Positions 1 through 6,208 of a DNA stretch of 10,015 bases are shown here, piece by piece. The number at the start of each line of letters is the position of its first letter. Positions within the stretch are counted from its first letter, which is position 1. Position numbers and translations under genes: made by a program. The notes below the pieces were generated by a model that saw only the letters and a list, made by a program, of their open reading frames with translations, did not search any database and was not told the DNA's origin. The stretch is from DATDRS01 sp035291605 (GTDB lineage Bacteria; Chloroflexota; Anaerolineae; Anaerolineales; UBA6663): contig DATDRS010000279.1 in the NCBI GenBank assembly GCA_035291605.1, forward strand, positions 1 to 10,015, given 5' to 3'.

Positions 1-32
1 CAAAAATTCGCCGCGCATTACACGAAAGGATC

Positions 33-59
33 AATTCGAGAAATTCGTGCAATTCGTGG
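33..59. repeat. degenerate nonamer tandem array
   Basis: Three consecutive 9-nt units of the form AATTCGNGN begin at 33, 42 and 51. Related AAATTCG words occur at about 4-10 and again inside the beginning of the restriction gene (about 75-88). The array fills the gap upstream of the Res start and contains the GTG at 47, which is in frame with Res but is better explained as part of the repeat. The repeat is read directly from the sequence. No function is visible. Confidence 0.6.
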
Positions 60-70
60 CAAAAAACTCC

Positions 71-2800
71 ATGCAATTCAAATTCGACGCTAACCAGGAG
101 TACCAACTCCGCGCCCTCGAGTCGGTCACCGCCCTCCTCGAGGGCCAGCCACGCATCGAAGCCGATTTGCGTTTCGCCCTCGGCGCAGGTTTCGCCGCCG
201 TCGCCAATCGCCTCGACCTTGACGACAATGCCCTCCTCAAAAACCTCCAAACCGTCCAGGCAACCAACAACCTGCCCGTTGACGCCGAACTTCAGCTCAT
301 CGAGTCGGAAATCGAAACTGTCCAATCAACAATCAGCAACCAGCAATCAACGATCAGGCGCGTGCGCTTCCCTAATTTCTCCGTCGAAATGGAGACCGGC
401 ACGGGCAAGACCTACGTCTACCTCCGCACCGCGCTCGAACTCCACCAGCGCTACGGGCTGCGCAAGTTTATCGTCGTCGTCCCCTCCGTCGCCGTGCGCG
501 AGGGCGTGCTCAAGACCCTCGCCATCACCCAGACGCACCTGCGCGAACTCTACGGCAACCCACCCTGCCGCTATTACGCCTACGCCTCCGAGAACCTCTC
601 ACAGGTGCGGCAGTTCGCCCTCTCCGCCGGCGTCGAGATCATGGTGATGACGATTGACTCCTTCAACAAGGCCTCCAACGTCATCCGGCAGACGACCGAC
701 CGCCTGCAGGGCGAGACGCCCATCCACTTGGTGCAAGCCGCGCGGCCTATCCTCATCCTCGACGAGCCGCAGAACATGGAAAGCGAGCTGCGCGTGAGGG
801 CGCTGGCCGCGCTCGACCCGCTCTTCGCGCTCCGCTACAGCGCCACGCACCGCAACCCGTACAACCTCGTCTATCGCCTGACGCCGTTTGAAGCCTACCG
901 GCAGGGCCTGGTCAAGCGCATCGAGATCGCGGGGGTCGAGGAGAAGGCGGACGCGAATCGCGTCTTCCTGCGCCTCGACACGGTCAAAACCGAGAAGAAA
1001 ACGCTCACCGCGCGGGTCGCCGTCCACAAACTGCTCAAAAGCGGGCAGGTCAAAGAGCAGGCCGTCACGGTCAGGCCCGGCGACGAACTCGAAAAGAAAA
1101 CGGGCCGCCCCGACTACCGCCCCTTTGTAGTCGAGGAGATCAACGCCGCCGAGAGCTTCGTGCGCTTCGCCAACGGCGTCGAGATTCGGTTGGGAGAATC
1201 ACAGGGCGCAGACAAACAAGCCATCTTCGACGCGCAGATTCGCTACACGATTGAAGAACACTTCCGCAAGCAGGAGAAGCTGCGGGAGGTGGGCATCAAG
1301 GTGCTCTCGCTGTTTTTCATTGATCGGGTGGACAACTACGCCCAGGCGGACGGCCTGATCCGTCAAGTGTTTGACCGCGCCTTCGACGACCTCAAGACCC
1401 GCTACCCCGCCTGGCGCGAGGCGGACCCCGAGCGGACTCAGGCGGCCTACTTCGCCTCGCGCAAAACCCGGAGCGGCGAAGTCATCTACGAGGACAGCAA
1501 GACCGGCGAATCCGAGAAAGACCGTGAGGCCTACGACCTGATCATGCGCGACAAAGAGCGCCTGCTTTCCCTCGACGAGCCAACCTGCTTCATCTTCTCT
1601 CACTCCGCCCTCCGCGAGGGGTGGGACAGCCCCAACGTCTTCCAGATTTGCACCCTCAACCAGACTGCCTCCGAAATGAAAAAGCGGCAGGAGATCGGGC
1701 GCGGCGTGCGGCTCGCCGTGAACCAACAGGGCGACCGGGTGCGCGACGAGCGGGTGAACGTCCTAACCGTCGTCGCCAACGAGAGTTACGAGCGCTACGT
1801 CGCGCAATATCAAACCGAACTGCGCGAGGACTTCGGCCTCGGCGAACTCCCGCCCATGCCCGCGAACGCCCGGCAACGCGGCGTAGCGCGCCTCCACAAG
1901 GAATACACCCTCAGGCCGGAATTCAAAGAATTGTGGGAGCGCATCAAGCATAAGACGCGCTACGCGGTGAAGATTGACTCCGAGAAATTGATCGCCGACG
2001 TCGTCGCGGAGCTGAACCAGAGCGAAATCCCCGCGCCCCGCCTCGTCATCTCCCGCGCCCGCCTGGAGGCCGACTCAACCACTGACACCTTCACTCCCCT
2101 GCACATTGCCGAGCGTCAAATCTCTAACGATCCATCTCATCCGTTCAGTCCGTTGATAAACTCCCTCCCGAATCTGGTCGAACTCATGAGCACCTTCCTC
2201 GACCGCGCCACTCCCCCCATCCGTTTAACACGCCGCACCCTCGTCGAAATCTACCGGCGCGTGAAGCCCGACCATCAACGCGCCGCGCTGGATCATCCCC
2301 ACGGCTTCGCGGCCCTGGCCGTTCAGTTCATCAAGAGCAGGCTGGCCGAGCAACTGGTGGACGGCGTGCAGTACGAAAAAGTCAACGCCTGGTACGAGAT
2401 GACGCAGTTCGAGGACATCCCCGGCTGGCAGGATTACCTCGTCCCCGCCGAACGTTCGGTGTACGACCACGTCCTCGTGGATTCAGACCTTGAGAGGAAA
2501 TTCGTCGCAGACCTGGAGAAGCGCGACGACGTGAAGTTATATCTCAAACTCCCCAGGTGGTTTACCGTGGACACCCCCCTCGGCGCGTACAACCCCGACT
2601 GGGCGCTCGTGCTCGAAAAGCGCGACGAATTCGGCCAGCCGCAGGAAACCCTCTACCTCGTGCGCGAGACCAAAGGCGCGACCGACCCCGGCCAACTCCG
2701 CCCCGGCGAAGCGCGCAAGATTCAATTCGGCGTGCGCCACTTCAAAGACGCGCTGGAGGTGGACTACAAAGTCGTGCAGGACGCAGACGAATTGCCATAA
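71..2800 (+). CDS. res: type III restriction endonuclease Res subunit (helicase-nuclease)
   Basis: This is a 909-residue Res-type protein. In type III restriction systems Res forms a complex with the Mod methyltransferase, uses ATP for movement along DNA, and cuts unmethylated DNA in the cytoplasm. Superfamily 2 helicase motifs are clear: motif I METGTGKT at 107-114, motif Ia-like VVVPSVAVREGV just after it, motif II DEPQ at 231-234, motif III SATH at 257-260, motif V-like ALREGWDSPN at 513-522 and motif VI QEIGRGVR at 540-547. A C-terminal PD-(D/E)xK nuclease follows, with NPDW (D843) and ETK (E866, K868). The length is normal for Res. I chose ATG 71 because MQFKFDANQEYQL resembles the usual Res N-terminus; the in-frame GTG at 47 lies in a repeat. 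Neither start has a Shine-Dalgarno site. A heptad repeat at 324-358 encodes residues 85-96 just before motif I. Mod, if present, must lie upstream of the window. Confidence 0.9.
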   Translation: MQFKFDANQEYQLRALESVTALLEGQPRIEADLRFALGAGFAAVANRLDLDDNALLKNLQTVQATNNLPVDAELQLIESEIETVQSTISNQQSTIRRVRFPNFSVEMETGTGKTYVYLRTALELHQRYGLRKFIVVVPSVAVREGVLKTLAITQTHLRELYGNPPCRYYAYASENLSQVRQFALSAGVEIMVMTIDSFNKASNVIRQTTDRLQGETPIHLVQAARPILILDEPQNMESELRVRALAALDPLFALRYSATHRNPYNLVYRLTPFEAYRQGLVKRIEIAGVEEKADANRVFLRLDTVKTEKKTLTARVAVHKLLKSGQVKEQAVTVRPGDELEKKTGRPDYRPFVVEEINAAESFVRFANGVEIRLGESQGADKQAIFDAQIRYTIEEHFRKQEKLREVGIKVLSLFFIDRVDNYAQADGLIRQVFDRAFDDLKTRYPAWREADPERTQAAYFASRKTRSGEVIYEDSKTGESEKDREAYDLIMRDKERLLSLDEPTCFIFSHSALREGWDSPNVFQICTLNQTASEMKKRQEIGRGVRLAVNQQGDRVRDERVNVLTVVANESYERYVAQYQTELREDFGLGELPPMPANARQRGVARLHKEYTLRPEFKELWERIKHKTRYAVKIDSEKLIADVVAELNQSEIPAPRLVISRARLEADSTTDTFTPLHIAERQISNDPSHPFSPLINSLPNLVELMSTFLDRATPPIRLTRRTLVEIYRRVKPDHQRAALDHPHGFAALAVQFIKSRLAEQLVDGVQYEKVNAWYEMTQFEDIPGWQDYLVPAERSVYDHVLVDSDLERKFVADLEKRDDVKLYLKLPRWFTVDTPLGAYNPDWALVLEKRDEFGQPQETLYLVRETKGATDPGQLRPGEARKIQFGVRHFKDALEVDYKVVQDADELP
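324..358. repeat. heptad tandem array inside the res coding sequence
   Basis: Five consecutive 7-nt units start at 324, 331, 338, 345 and 352, with consensus AAYCARC. Shifted by one base this is AYCARCN, matching the AYCAGYN units of the intergenic array at 3993-4065. The stretch encodes the low-complexity peptide QSTISNQQSTIR (residues 85-96), where QSTI recurs after 21 nt (three heptads, seven codons). It sits about 11 residues before helicase motif I, a plausible loop. That it arrived by insertion or local expansion is inferred. Confidence 0.7.
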
Positions 2801-2821
2801 TCCGAGGCCGCTTGACCTCAA

Positions 2822-3976
2822 TCAAATCTCCTTCAAGGTCTCCGCCAAGTCCTCGATCAAATCTTCTTTATGCTCCAGCCCCACCGAAAGCCGGATCAGC
2901 CCCGGCTCGACCTCCAGCGGCGAGCCTTTCGTCGAGCCGTGCGTCATCGCCGAGGGCAATTCGATGAGCGACTCCACCCCACCCAGCGATTCGGCCAGCG
3001 CGAACAGCCGGGTGCGCGCCGCCAGCCGGCGCGCCGCCGCCTCGCCCCCCTGCACAAAGAAGGAGATCATTCCGCCCGCGTTGCGCATCTGCTTTTCCGC
3101 GACCGCATGTTGGGGATGGCTCTCCAGGCCGGGGTAAATCACCTCGGTCACTTTCGGGTGGTCGGCGAGGAACTGCGCAACGGCCAGCGCATTTTCGCCG
3201 TGCCGGTCCATCCGCAGGTGCAGGGTCTTGACGCCGCGCAGGACGAGGAAACAATCCATCGGGCCAGGGACGGCGCCGGCGGCGTTCTGTAGAAACTTCA
3301 ACGGCTCGTGCAGCGTCGCGTCGTTCGTCATTACCGCGCCGCCCACCACGTCCGAGTGCCCGCCCAGGTACTTCGTCGTCGAATGCAGGACCAGATCCGC
3401 GCCAAGCGCGAGGGGCTGCTGCAGGTACGGCGTGGCAAAGGTGTTATCCACCATCACCTTGATTGCCGGGTCATGCCTGTGCGCGACTTCGGCAATCGCC
3501 TGAATGTCCGCGACCTTCAGGCGCGGGTTCGTCGGCGTCTCCAGCCACACAAATCTTGTGTTTGGCCTCAAGCCCGCTTCCACTGCTTTCAAATCGGTGC
3601 TCTCCACATAAGAGAACTCGATGCCATATTTTTTGTATTGCTTGTCGAACAGCCGAAACGTCCCCCCATACACGTCGTTGCTCGCCAGCACATGGTCGCC
3701 GGGATTGAGCAGCTTGAGCGCCGTGTCAATCGCCGCCATGCCCGAGGCGAACGCCAGCCCGTATTCCGCGCCTTCGAGCGCGGCGAGACACGCCTCCAGC
3801 GCCGTCCGCGTGGGGTTCCCCGTCCGGGCATACTCGTACCCCTTATGCTCGCCTACGCCCGTCTGCACGAAAGTGGACGTCTGATAAATCGGCGTCATCA
3901 CCGCGCCCGTCGCCGGGTCAGGTTCCTGCCCGGCGTGAATGGCGAGGGTCTCAATGCGCAGCTTGTTGTGATCCAT
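2822..3976 (-). CDS. cystathionine gamma-synthase/lyase family PLP enzyme
   Basis: This 384-residue protein belongs to the Cys/Met metabolism PLP-dependent family (fold type I), which makes or breaks cystathionine in transsulfuration between cysteine and homocysteine. Family signatures run in order: YEYARTGNPT with Y49 and R51 (phosphate contacts from the neighbouring subunit), ASGMAAI at 77-83, DVYGGT at 101-106 with the ring-stacking tyrosine Y103, DNTFATP with D177 (pyridine nitrogen), STTKYLGGHSD with the Schiff-base lysine K202, ESLGGVESL at 329-337 and IRLSVGLE with R362 (substrate carboxylate). The length is typical. Synthase (metB-like) and gamma-lyase members share these motifs, so I leave the symbol blank; O-acetylhomoserine sulfhydrylase is less likely at this length. 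ATG 3976 is preceded on its strand by a good Shine-Dalgarno. The gene is convergent with res (21-nt gap) and divergent from the lipoprotein gene. It is probably monocistronic. Confidence 0.9.
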   Translation of the reverse strand: MDHNKLRIETLAIHAGQEPDPATGAVMTPIYQTSTFVQTGVGEHKGYEYARTGNPTRTALEACLAALEGAEYGLAFASGMAAIDTALKLLNPGDHVLASNDVYGGTFRLFDKQYKKYGIEFSYVESTDLKAVEAGLRPNTRFVWLETPTNPRLKVADIQAIAEVAHRHDPAIKVMVDNTFATPYLQQPLALGADLVLHSTTKYLGGHSDVVGGAVMTNDATLHEPLKFLQNAAGAVPGPMDCFLVLRGVKTLHLRMDRHGENALAVAQFLADHPKVTEVIYPGLESHPQHAVAEKQMRNAGGMISFFVQGGEAAARRLAARTRLFALAESLGGVESLIELPSAMTHGSTKGSPLEVEPGLIRLSVGLEHKEDLIEDLAETLKEI

Positions 3977-3979
3977 CGG

Positions 3980-3987
3980 CCTCTCCC
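3980..3987 (-). promoter_or_regulatory. Shine-Dalgarno site of the PLP enzyme gene
   Basis: On the minus strand GGGAGAGG ends 3 nt before the ATG at 3976, and the GGAG core has 6-nt spacing. It is the only convincing ribosome binding site in front of any gene in the window, which makes this start secure. Confidence 0.7.
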
Positions 3988-3992
3988 GGAAT

Positions 3993-4065
3993 AGTGATCA
4001 GTGACCAGTTATCGGTAATCAGCGAACAGCAAAACTGGTCACTGATCACCGATAACTGATGACTG
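3993..4065. repeat. inverted pair of heptad arrays with a 15-bp perfect stem
   Basis: On the plus strand five 7-nt units (consensus AGTNAYC, i.e. AYCAGYN) run from 3993 to 4027. After a short A-rich stretch, about four units of the same family run in the opposite orientation to 4065. The arms include a perfect 15-bp inverted repeat, GTGATCAGTGACCAG at 3994-4008 against 4035-4049, with a 26-nt spacer. The element fills the gap between the divergent PLP enzyme and lipoprotein genes. If the minus-strand -10 at 4067-4072 is used, the hairpin falls in the 5' leader of the PLP enzyme mRNA. No T-tract follows, so it is not a standard terminator. Confidence 0.75.
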
Positions 4066-4066
4066 A

Positions 4067-4072
4067 ATTATA
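4067..4072 (-). promoter_or_regulatory. possible -10 box for the PLP enzyme gene
   Basis: The minus strand reads TATAAT here, overlapping the plus-strand TATAAT at 4069-4074, so the two boxes form a near-palindrome between divergent genes. No good -35 is visible. Use of this box would give a leader of roughly 85 nt containing the inverted heptad element. The match is seen; promoter function is inferred. Confidence 0.35.
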
Positions 4073-4074
4073 AT
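4069..4074 (+). promoter_or_regulatory. -10 box (TATAAT) giving a leaderless lipoprotein mRNA
   Basis: A perfect TATAAT ends 6 nt before the ATG at 4081, so transcription would start at or within a base or two of the start codon. No ribosome binding site and no clear -35 are present. The same layout recurs at 4694-4707. Confidence 0.55.
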
Positions 4075-4080
4075 GCCTGC

Positions 4081-4593
4081 ATGTTCACACGTCTCACCCG
4101 CCTCGCGCTCCTCTGCCTCTTCTCCCTCCTCACCACCGGCTGCTGGGTCTTTGGGTTCGGGTTCGGGCGCGCGGTGCGCGTTCCGCCCGGCGGTCCTCCG
4201 AACGCGCCGCCCACCCCCGTGATTCCTCAGATCCAGCTCGAATATGGCGGGACAAGCGTAACGGGCGTCGAGAGCTACTACAACTGGCAAACCAACAACA
4301 TGAGCATGAGCGGCGGCGGGGGCGTCGCTCCCGGCTCGGCGAATACCCGCCTCACCGTCCCCGCCGGGCATAGCGTGAACATCGTCGTCAGCCTGGCGCC
4401 CCCACCCGCCGTGCTGTGGGTAGCGGAGCTCGACAGCCAGGGCGCGCCGACGAAGACCGCCGCCCTCACGCCTGCCTCTCCTATGACCCCTTACCCCCTC
4501 ACCCTCCCTGGCAATTACAAACTGCAAGTCATGGCGGAGTGGACATACCAGCAACAGGTGACCTACATCTTCGACTTAGACGTGACACCATGA
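4081..4593 (+). CDS. putative lipoprotein, function unknown
   Basis: This 170-residue protein starts with a short basic end (MFTRLTR), a hydrophobic core (LALLCLFSLL) and LLTTGC with C21 as the likely lipidated cysteine. The lipobox is loose, because position -3 is Thr rather than Leu. After C21 comes WVFGFGFG and a proline-rich linker (about 34-48, with PPGGPP and APPTP), then a domain rich in predicted beta strands and Gly/Ser (residues about 50-170). This suggests an exported, membrane-anchored protein with a small beta-sandwich domain. I do not recognise a family. A leaderless TATAAT promoter sits directly upstream. The A of the TGA stop is the first base of the next repeat array. Coding is supported by the signal peptide, the promoter fit and an uninterrupted frame between repeat-filled gaps. 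Confidence 0.75.
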   Translation: MFTRLTRLALLCLFSLLTTGCWVFGFGFGRAVRVPPGGPPNAPPTPVIPQIQLEYGGTSVTGVESYYNWQTNNMSMSGGGGVAPGSANTRLTVPAGHSVNIVVSLAPPPAVLWVAELDSQGAPTKTAALTPASPMTPYPLTLPGNYKLQVMAEWTYQQQVTYIFDLDVTP

Positions 4594-4634
4594 TGGCGTA
4601 TGGCTTATGGCCTATGGCTGATCGCGTATCGCTG
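4593..4634. repeat. heptad array abutting a stop codon (ATGGCNT type)
   Basis: Six consecutive 7-nt units begin at 4593, 4600, 4607, 4614, 4621 and 4628: four of ATGGCNN form, then two of ATCGCNN. The array starts on the last base of the lipoprotein stop codon. Read on the other strand the units match the GCYATCN family at 4660-4687, so the two arrays form a degenerate inverted pair 25 nt apart. Confidence 0.75.
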
Positions 4635-4659
4635 GCGCGCCGGATAAACCGAGCCAGGC

Positions 4660-4687
4660 ATCTGCTATCCGCTATCGGCCATCCGCT
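4660..4687. repeat. heptad array (ATCNGCY type)
   Basis: Four consecutive 7-nt units begin at 4660, 4667, 4674 and 4681, with consensus ATCNGCY (GCYATCN in another phase). This is the same family and orientation as the array at 7839-7901 and is inverted relative to 4593-4634. It ends 6 nt before the TATAAT of the next gene. Confidence 0.7.
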
Positions 4688-4693
4688 CTGAGT

Positions 4694-4699
4694 TATAAT
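4694..4699 (+). promoter_or_regulatory. -10 box (TATAAT) giving a leaderless mRNA
   Basis: A perfect TATAAT ends 7 nt before the ATG at 4707. The local sequence TTATAATCCCCTCCATG closely parallels the one in front of 4081. No ribosome binding site and no obvious -35 are present; the -35 position falls inside a heptad array. Confidence 0.55.
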
Positions 4700-4706
4700 C
4701 CCCTCC

Positions 4707-5090
4707 ATGTCCGAACTTCACTTCTACGAGGATCCCGACGACGCCCTGCCGCGCGCGAAGGAGGACATGCGCTTCACGGCTGTGGCCGTCCAGCCGTACG
4801 CCGACGGGCGGCGGGTGAAGCTCAACTTCAAGCTCACGCCGTTCACGGAACGCCCGAGCGTGGACATCTCCGTGACCAACGCCGCCGGCCATGAAGTCGC
4901 CTCCCTGAGCTTGATCGAGGCGATGGACACCGAGTTCGACTTCACCATCCACCTGCGCGGGCCGACGCCGGAAGGCGAGCACACCGTCCGCCTGACCATG
5001 TTCTACCCGATGGGCGACGATGCGCCCACCGAGCGCCGTCATGTCGTCGCCGAACACAGCCTCACGTTCGAGGTCGCGCTGTCCCCTTAG
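4707..5090 (+). CDS. conserved-looking hypothetical protein
   Basis: This is a 127-residue acidic, soluble-looking protein with no signal peptide or membrane segment. It begins MSELHFYEDPDDALPRAKED. Alternating hydrophobic stretches follow (VKLNFKLTPF about 37-46, VDISVTNAAG about 52-61, FDFTIHLRG about 77-85, HTVRLTMFY about 92-100, LTFEVAL near the end), which suggests a small beta-sandwich or Ig-like fold. I do not recognise an assigned function. The ATG at 4707 is supported by the TATAAT 7 nt upstream, fitting a leaderless mRNA. It probably stands alone, since the gap to the next gene holds its own repeats and a possible -10. Confidence 0.75.
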   Translation: MSELHFYEDPDDALPRAKEDMRFTAVAVQPYADGRRVKLNFKLTPFTERPSVDISVTNAAGHEVASLSLIEAMDTEFDFTIHLRGPTPEGEHTVRLTMFYPMGDDAPTERRHVVAEHSLTFEVALSP

Positions 5091-5099
5091 AGTCCTGAT

Positions 5100-5141
5100 C
5101 AACGGATGACACGGATGGGCCCATCCGGGCTGAAATCAGCC
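5100..5141. repeat. nonamer repeat with 16-bp perfect palindrome
   Basis: Two 9-nt units of the form NMACGGATG stand at 5100-5108 and 5109-5117. Overlapping the second is a perfect 16-bp palindrome, CGGATGGGCCCATCCG, at 5112-5127. Next to it is a second inverted repeat, GGCTGA (5128-5133) against TCAGCC (5136-5141). The element begins 10 nt after the stop at 5090. No T-tract follows, so a role in termination is possible but not shown. Confidence 0.6.
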
Positions 5142-5145
5142 ATCC

Positions 5146-5151
5146 AATAAT
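5146..5151 (+). promoter_or_regulatory. possible -10 box before the CoA-binding gene
   Basis: AATAAT is followed by CCGCTCCAT, closely resembling the TATAAT-CCCCTCCATG context at 4694-4709, but the triplet here is ATC rather than ATG. The implied transcription start would leave about 23 nt before the ATG at 5182. The match is weak. Confidence 0.3.
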
Positions 5152-5181
5152 CCGCTCCATCGGTTGACCACCACCAACGCC

Positions 5182-5604
5182 ATGCTCCTCACCGACTCTG
5201 AACTGCGCGACCTCCTCGTGAACAGCCGCGTCATCGCCGTCGTCGGCCACTCCCATAAGACTTTCCGCGACAGTTATGCCGTTGGCCGCTACCTGCGCCA
5301 GGCTGGTTATCGTGTCTATGCCATCAACCCCAACATTCCTTCTGTGGATGGCGAACCCGCTTACCCCCGCCTCGCCGACGCGCCGGAGGGGATTGACATT
5401 GTGAACGTCTTTCGCCGCCCGGACGCCCTGCCTCAGGTCGTGGAGGACGCGATTGCCGTCCAGGCCCGTGCGATCTGGACTCAGCTGGGCGTGATCCACC
5501 CCCAGGCGGAAGCGCGCGCCCGCGCAGCGGGCCTCATCACCGTCGTCAACCGCTGCCTCATGGTCGAGCACCAGCGGCTGGGCATTCAGCGCCTCGTCCC
5601 CTGA
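5182..5604 (+). CDS. CoA-binding domain protein (YccU-like)
   Basis: This 140-residue protein has the single Rossmann-type CoA-binding domain found in small stand-alone proteins of the YccU type and in succinyl-CoA ligase alpha. Visible marks are an N-terminal helix (TDSELRDLLVNS), the first strand and glycine turn VIAVVGHSHKTFRDSY (about 17-32), strand YRVYAINPN with its NP motif (about 43-51), AYPRLADAPEGIDIVNVFRRPDALP, AIWTQLGVIHPQA, and the ending AGLITVVNRCLMVEHQRL. Length and motif order are normal. ATG 5182 is chosen over the in-frame TTG 5164 because MLLTDSELRDLL matches the usual N-terminus; no ribosome binding site supports either. The NUDIX gene follows after 12 nt, suggesting co-transcription. 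The biochemical role of these small proteins is not well defined; cytoplasmic nucleotide or CoA binding is the family expectation. Confidence 0.85.
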   Translation: MLLTDSELRDLLVNSRVIAVVGHSHKTFRDSYAVGRYLRQAGYRVYAINPNIPSVDGEPAYPRLADAPEGIDIVNVFRRPDALPQVVEDAIAVQARAIWTQLGVIHPQAEARARAAGLITVVNRCLMVEHQRLGIQRLVP

Positions 5605-5616
5605 GTCTTGCGCCTT

Positions 5617-6171
5617 ATGCCCGTCCCTCGCCCCTGGCAAGTCCTCCAGTCGGAAACCCTCCTCGACCTCGCGCCGTGGTTCCGCGTCATCCGCCAGTCC
5701 GTCCAACTGCCCAATGGGGCGCGGATGGACGATTACTTCCTCACCCCCGCCCGCGACTACAGCATGGTCGCCGCCCTCACCGACCCAGGCGAAGTCCTGC
5801 TGGTGCGGCAATACAAGCACGGCCTGGGGAGGGTGATCCTGGATTTTCCGGCGGGCTACCTTGACTCCTCCGCCGAAGACCCGCTGGCTTGCGCCCAACG
5901 CGAACTGCGTGAAGAGACGGGCTACGTCGCTCAGACATGGATCCCGCTCGGCGCCTGGGGCATAGACTCCAACCGGATGCCCAACGTCGCGCATCTCTTT
6001 TTTGCGCGCGGCCTCACCCACGTGGCGGACCTGAGCCTCGACCACACCGAGGACCTCACCGTCGTGGCTGTCCCGGCCTCTCAGATTCCCGATCTGCTAC
6101 GCGCGGGCGAAATGCCCACCCTGGCCTGCGCCGCCCTCTGGGGCCTCGCCGCGCCCTACATCTTCAGCTGA
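5617..6171 (+). CDS. NUDIX hydrolase (ADP-ribose pyrophosphatase-like)
   Basis: This is a 184-residue NUDIX protein. The layout resembles ADP-ribose pyrophosphatase-type members, which hydrolyse nucleoside diphosphates linked to another group. An N-terminal strand region (FRVIRQSVQLPNG, about 22-34) precedes the core VLLVRQYKHGLGRVILDFPAGYLD. The Nudix box spans 80-103 (G80, E87, R95-E96-L97, E99-E100, G102), so the catalytic REL-x-EE-x-G part is intact. Between G80 and E87 there are six residues rather than the classical five. The substrate cannot be read from the sequence. I chose ATG 5617 over TTG 5608, which lies 4 nt past the preceding stop. There is no Shine-Dalgarno, so translation may depend on coupling to the upstream CoA-binding gene. 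The MATE gene follows after 50 nt. Confidence 0.88.
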   Translation: MPVPRPWQVLQSETLLDLAPWFRVIRQSVQLPNGARMDDYFLTPARDYSMVAALTDPGEVLLVRQYKHGLGRVILDFPAGYLDSSAEDPLACAQRELREETGYVAQTWIPLGAWGIDSNRMPNVAHLFFARGLTHVADLSLDHTEDLTVVAVPASQIPDLLRAGEMPTLACAALWGLAAPYIFS

Positions 6172-6180
6172 CACAGCCCC

Positions 6181-6208
6181 TTACGTTTTACGTTTCACGC
6201 TTTACCTC
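6181..6208. repeat. heptad tandem array (TTACGTT type)
   Basis: Four consecutive 7-nt units begin at 6181, 6188, 6195 and 6202. The first two are identical (TTACGTT) and the others diverge. The array fills most of the 50-nt gap between the NUDIX stop and the MATE start. Its sequence differs from the other heptad arrays, but the period is the same. Confidence 0.7.

Noticed and set aside
47..70. GTG at 47 as start of the Res gene
   Set aside because: It lies within the nonamer array and has no ribosome binding site; ATG 71 begins the family-like N-terminus MQFKFDANQEYQL.
2804..2819. Terminator between res and the PLP enzyme gene
   Set aside because: GAGG and CCTC give only a 4-bp stem with no T-tract, too weak to call.
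3308..3994. Plus-strand open frame opposite the PLP enzyme gene
   Set aside because: It is an arginine-rich shadow of a gene with intact active-site motifs.
3993..4065. CRISPR array or riboswitch
   Set aside because: The units are 7 nt with no spacers, and the divergent context lacks cas genes. I could not match the leader to a known riboswitch such as SAM or cobalamin types.
5164..5181. TTG at 5164 as start of the CoA-binding gene
   Set aside because: It would add MTTTNA, which does not fit the family N-terminus, and it has no ribosome binding site. It cannot be fully excluded if the -10 at 5146 is used.
5608..5616. TTG at 5608 as start of the NUDIX gene
   Set aside because: ATG at 5617 is three codons later, is a stronger start codon and loses no conserved residue.
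5062..6045. Antisense open frame opposite the CoA-binding and NUDIX genes
   Set aside because: It spans two well-supported plus-strand genes and the gap between them and shows no family motif.
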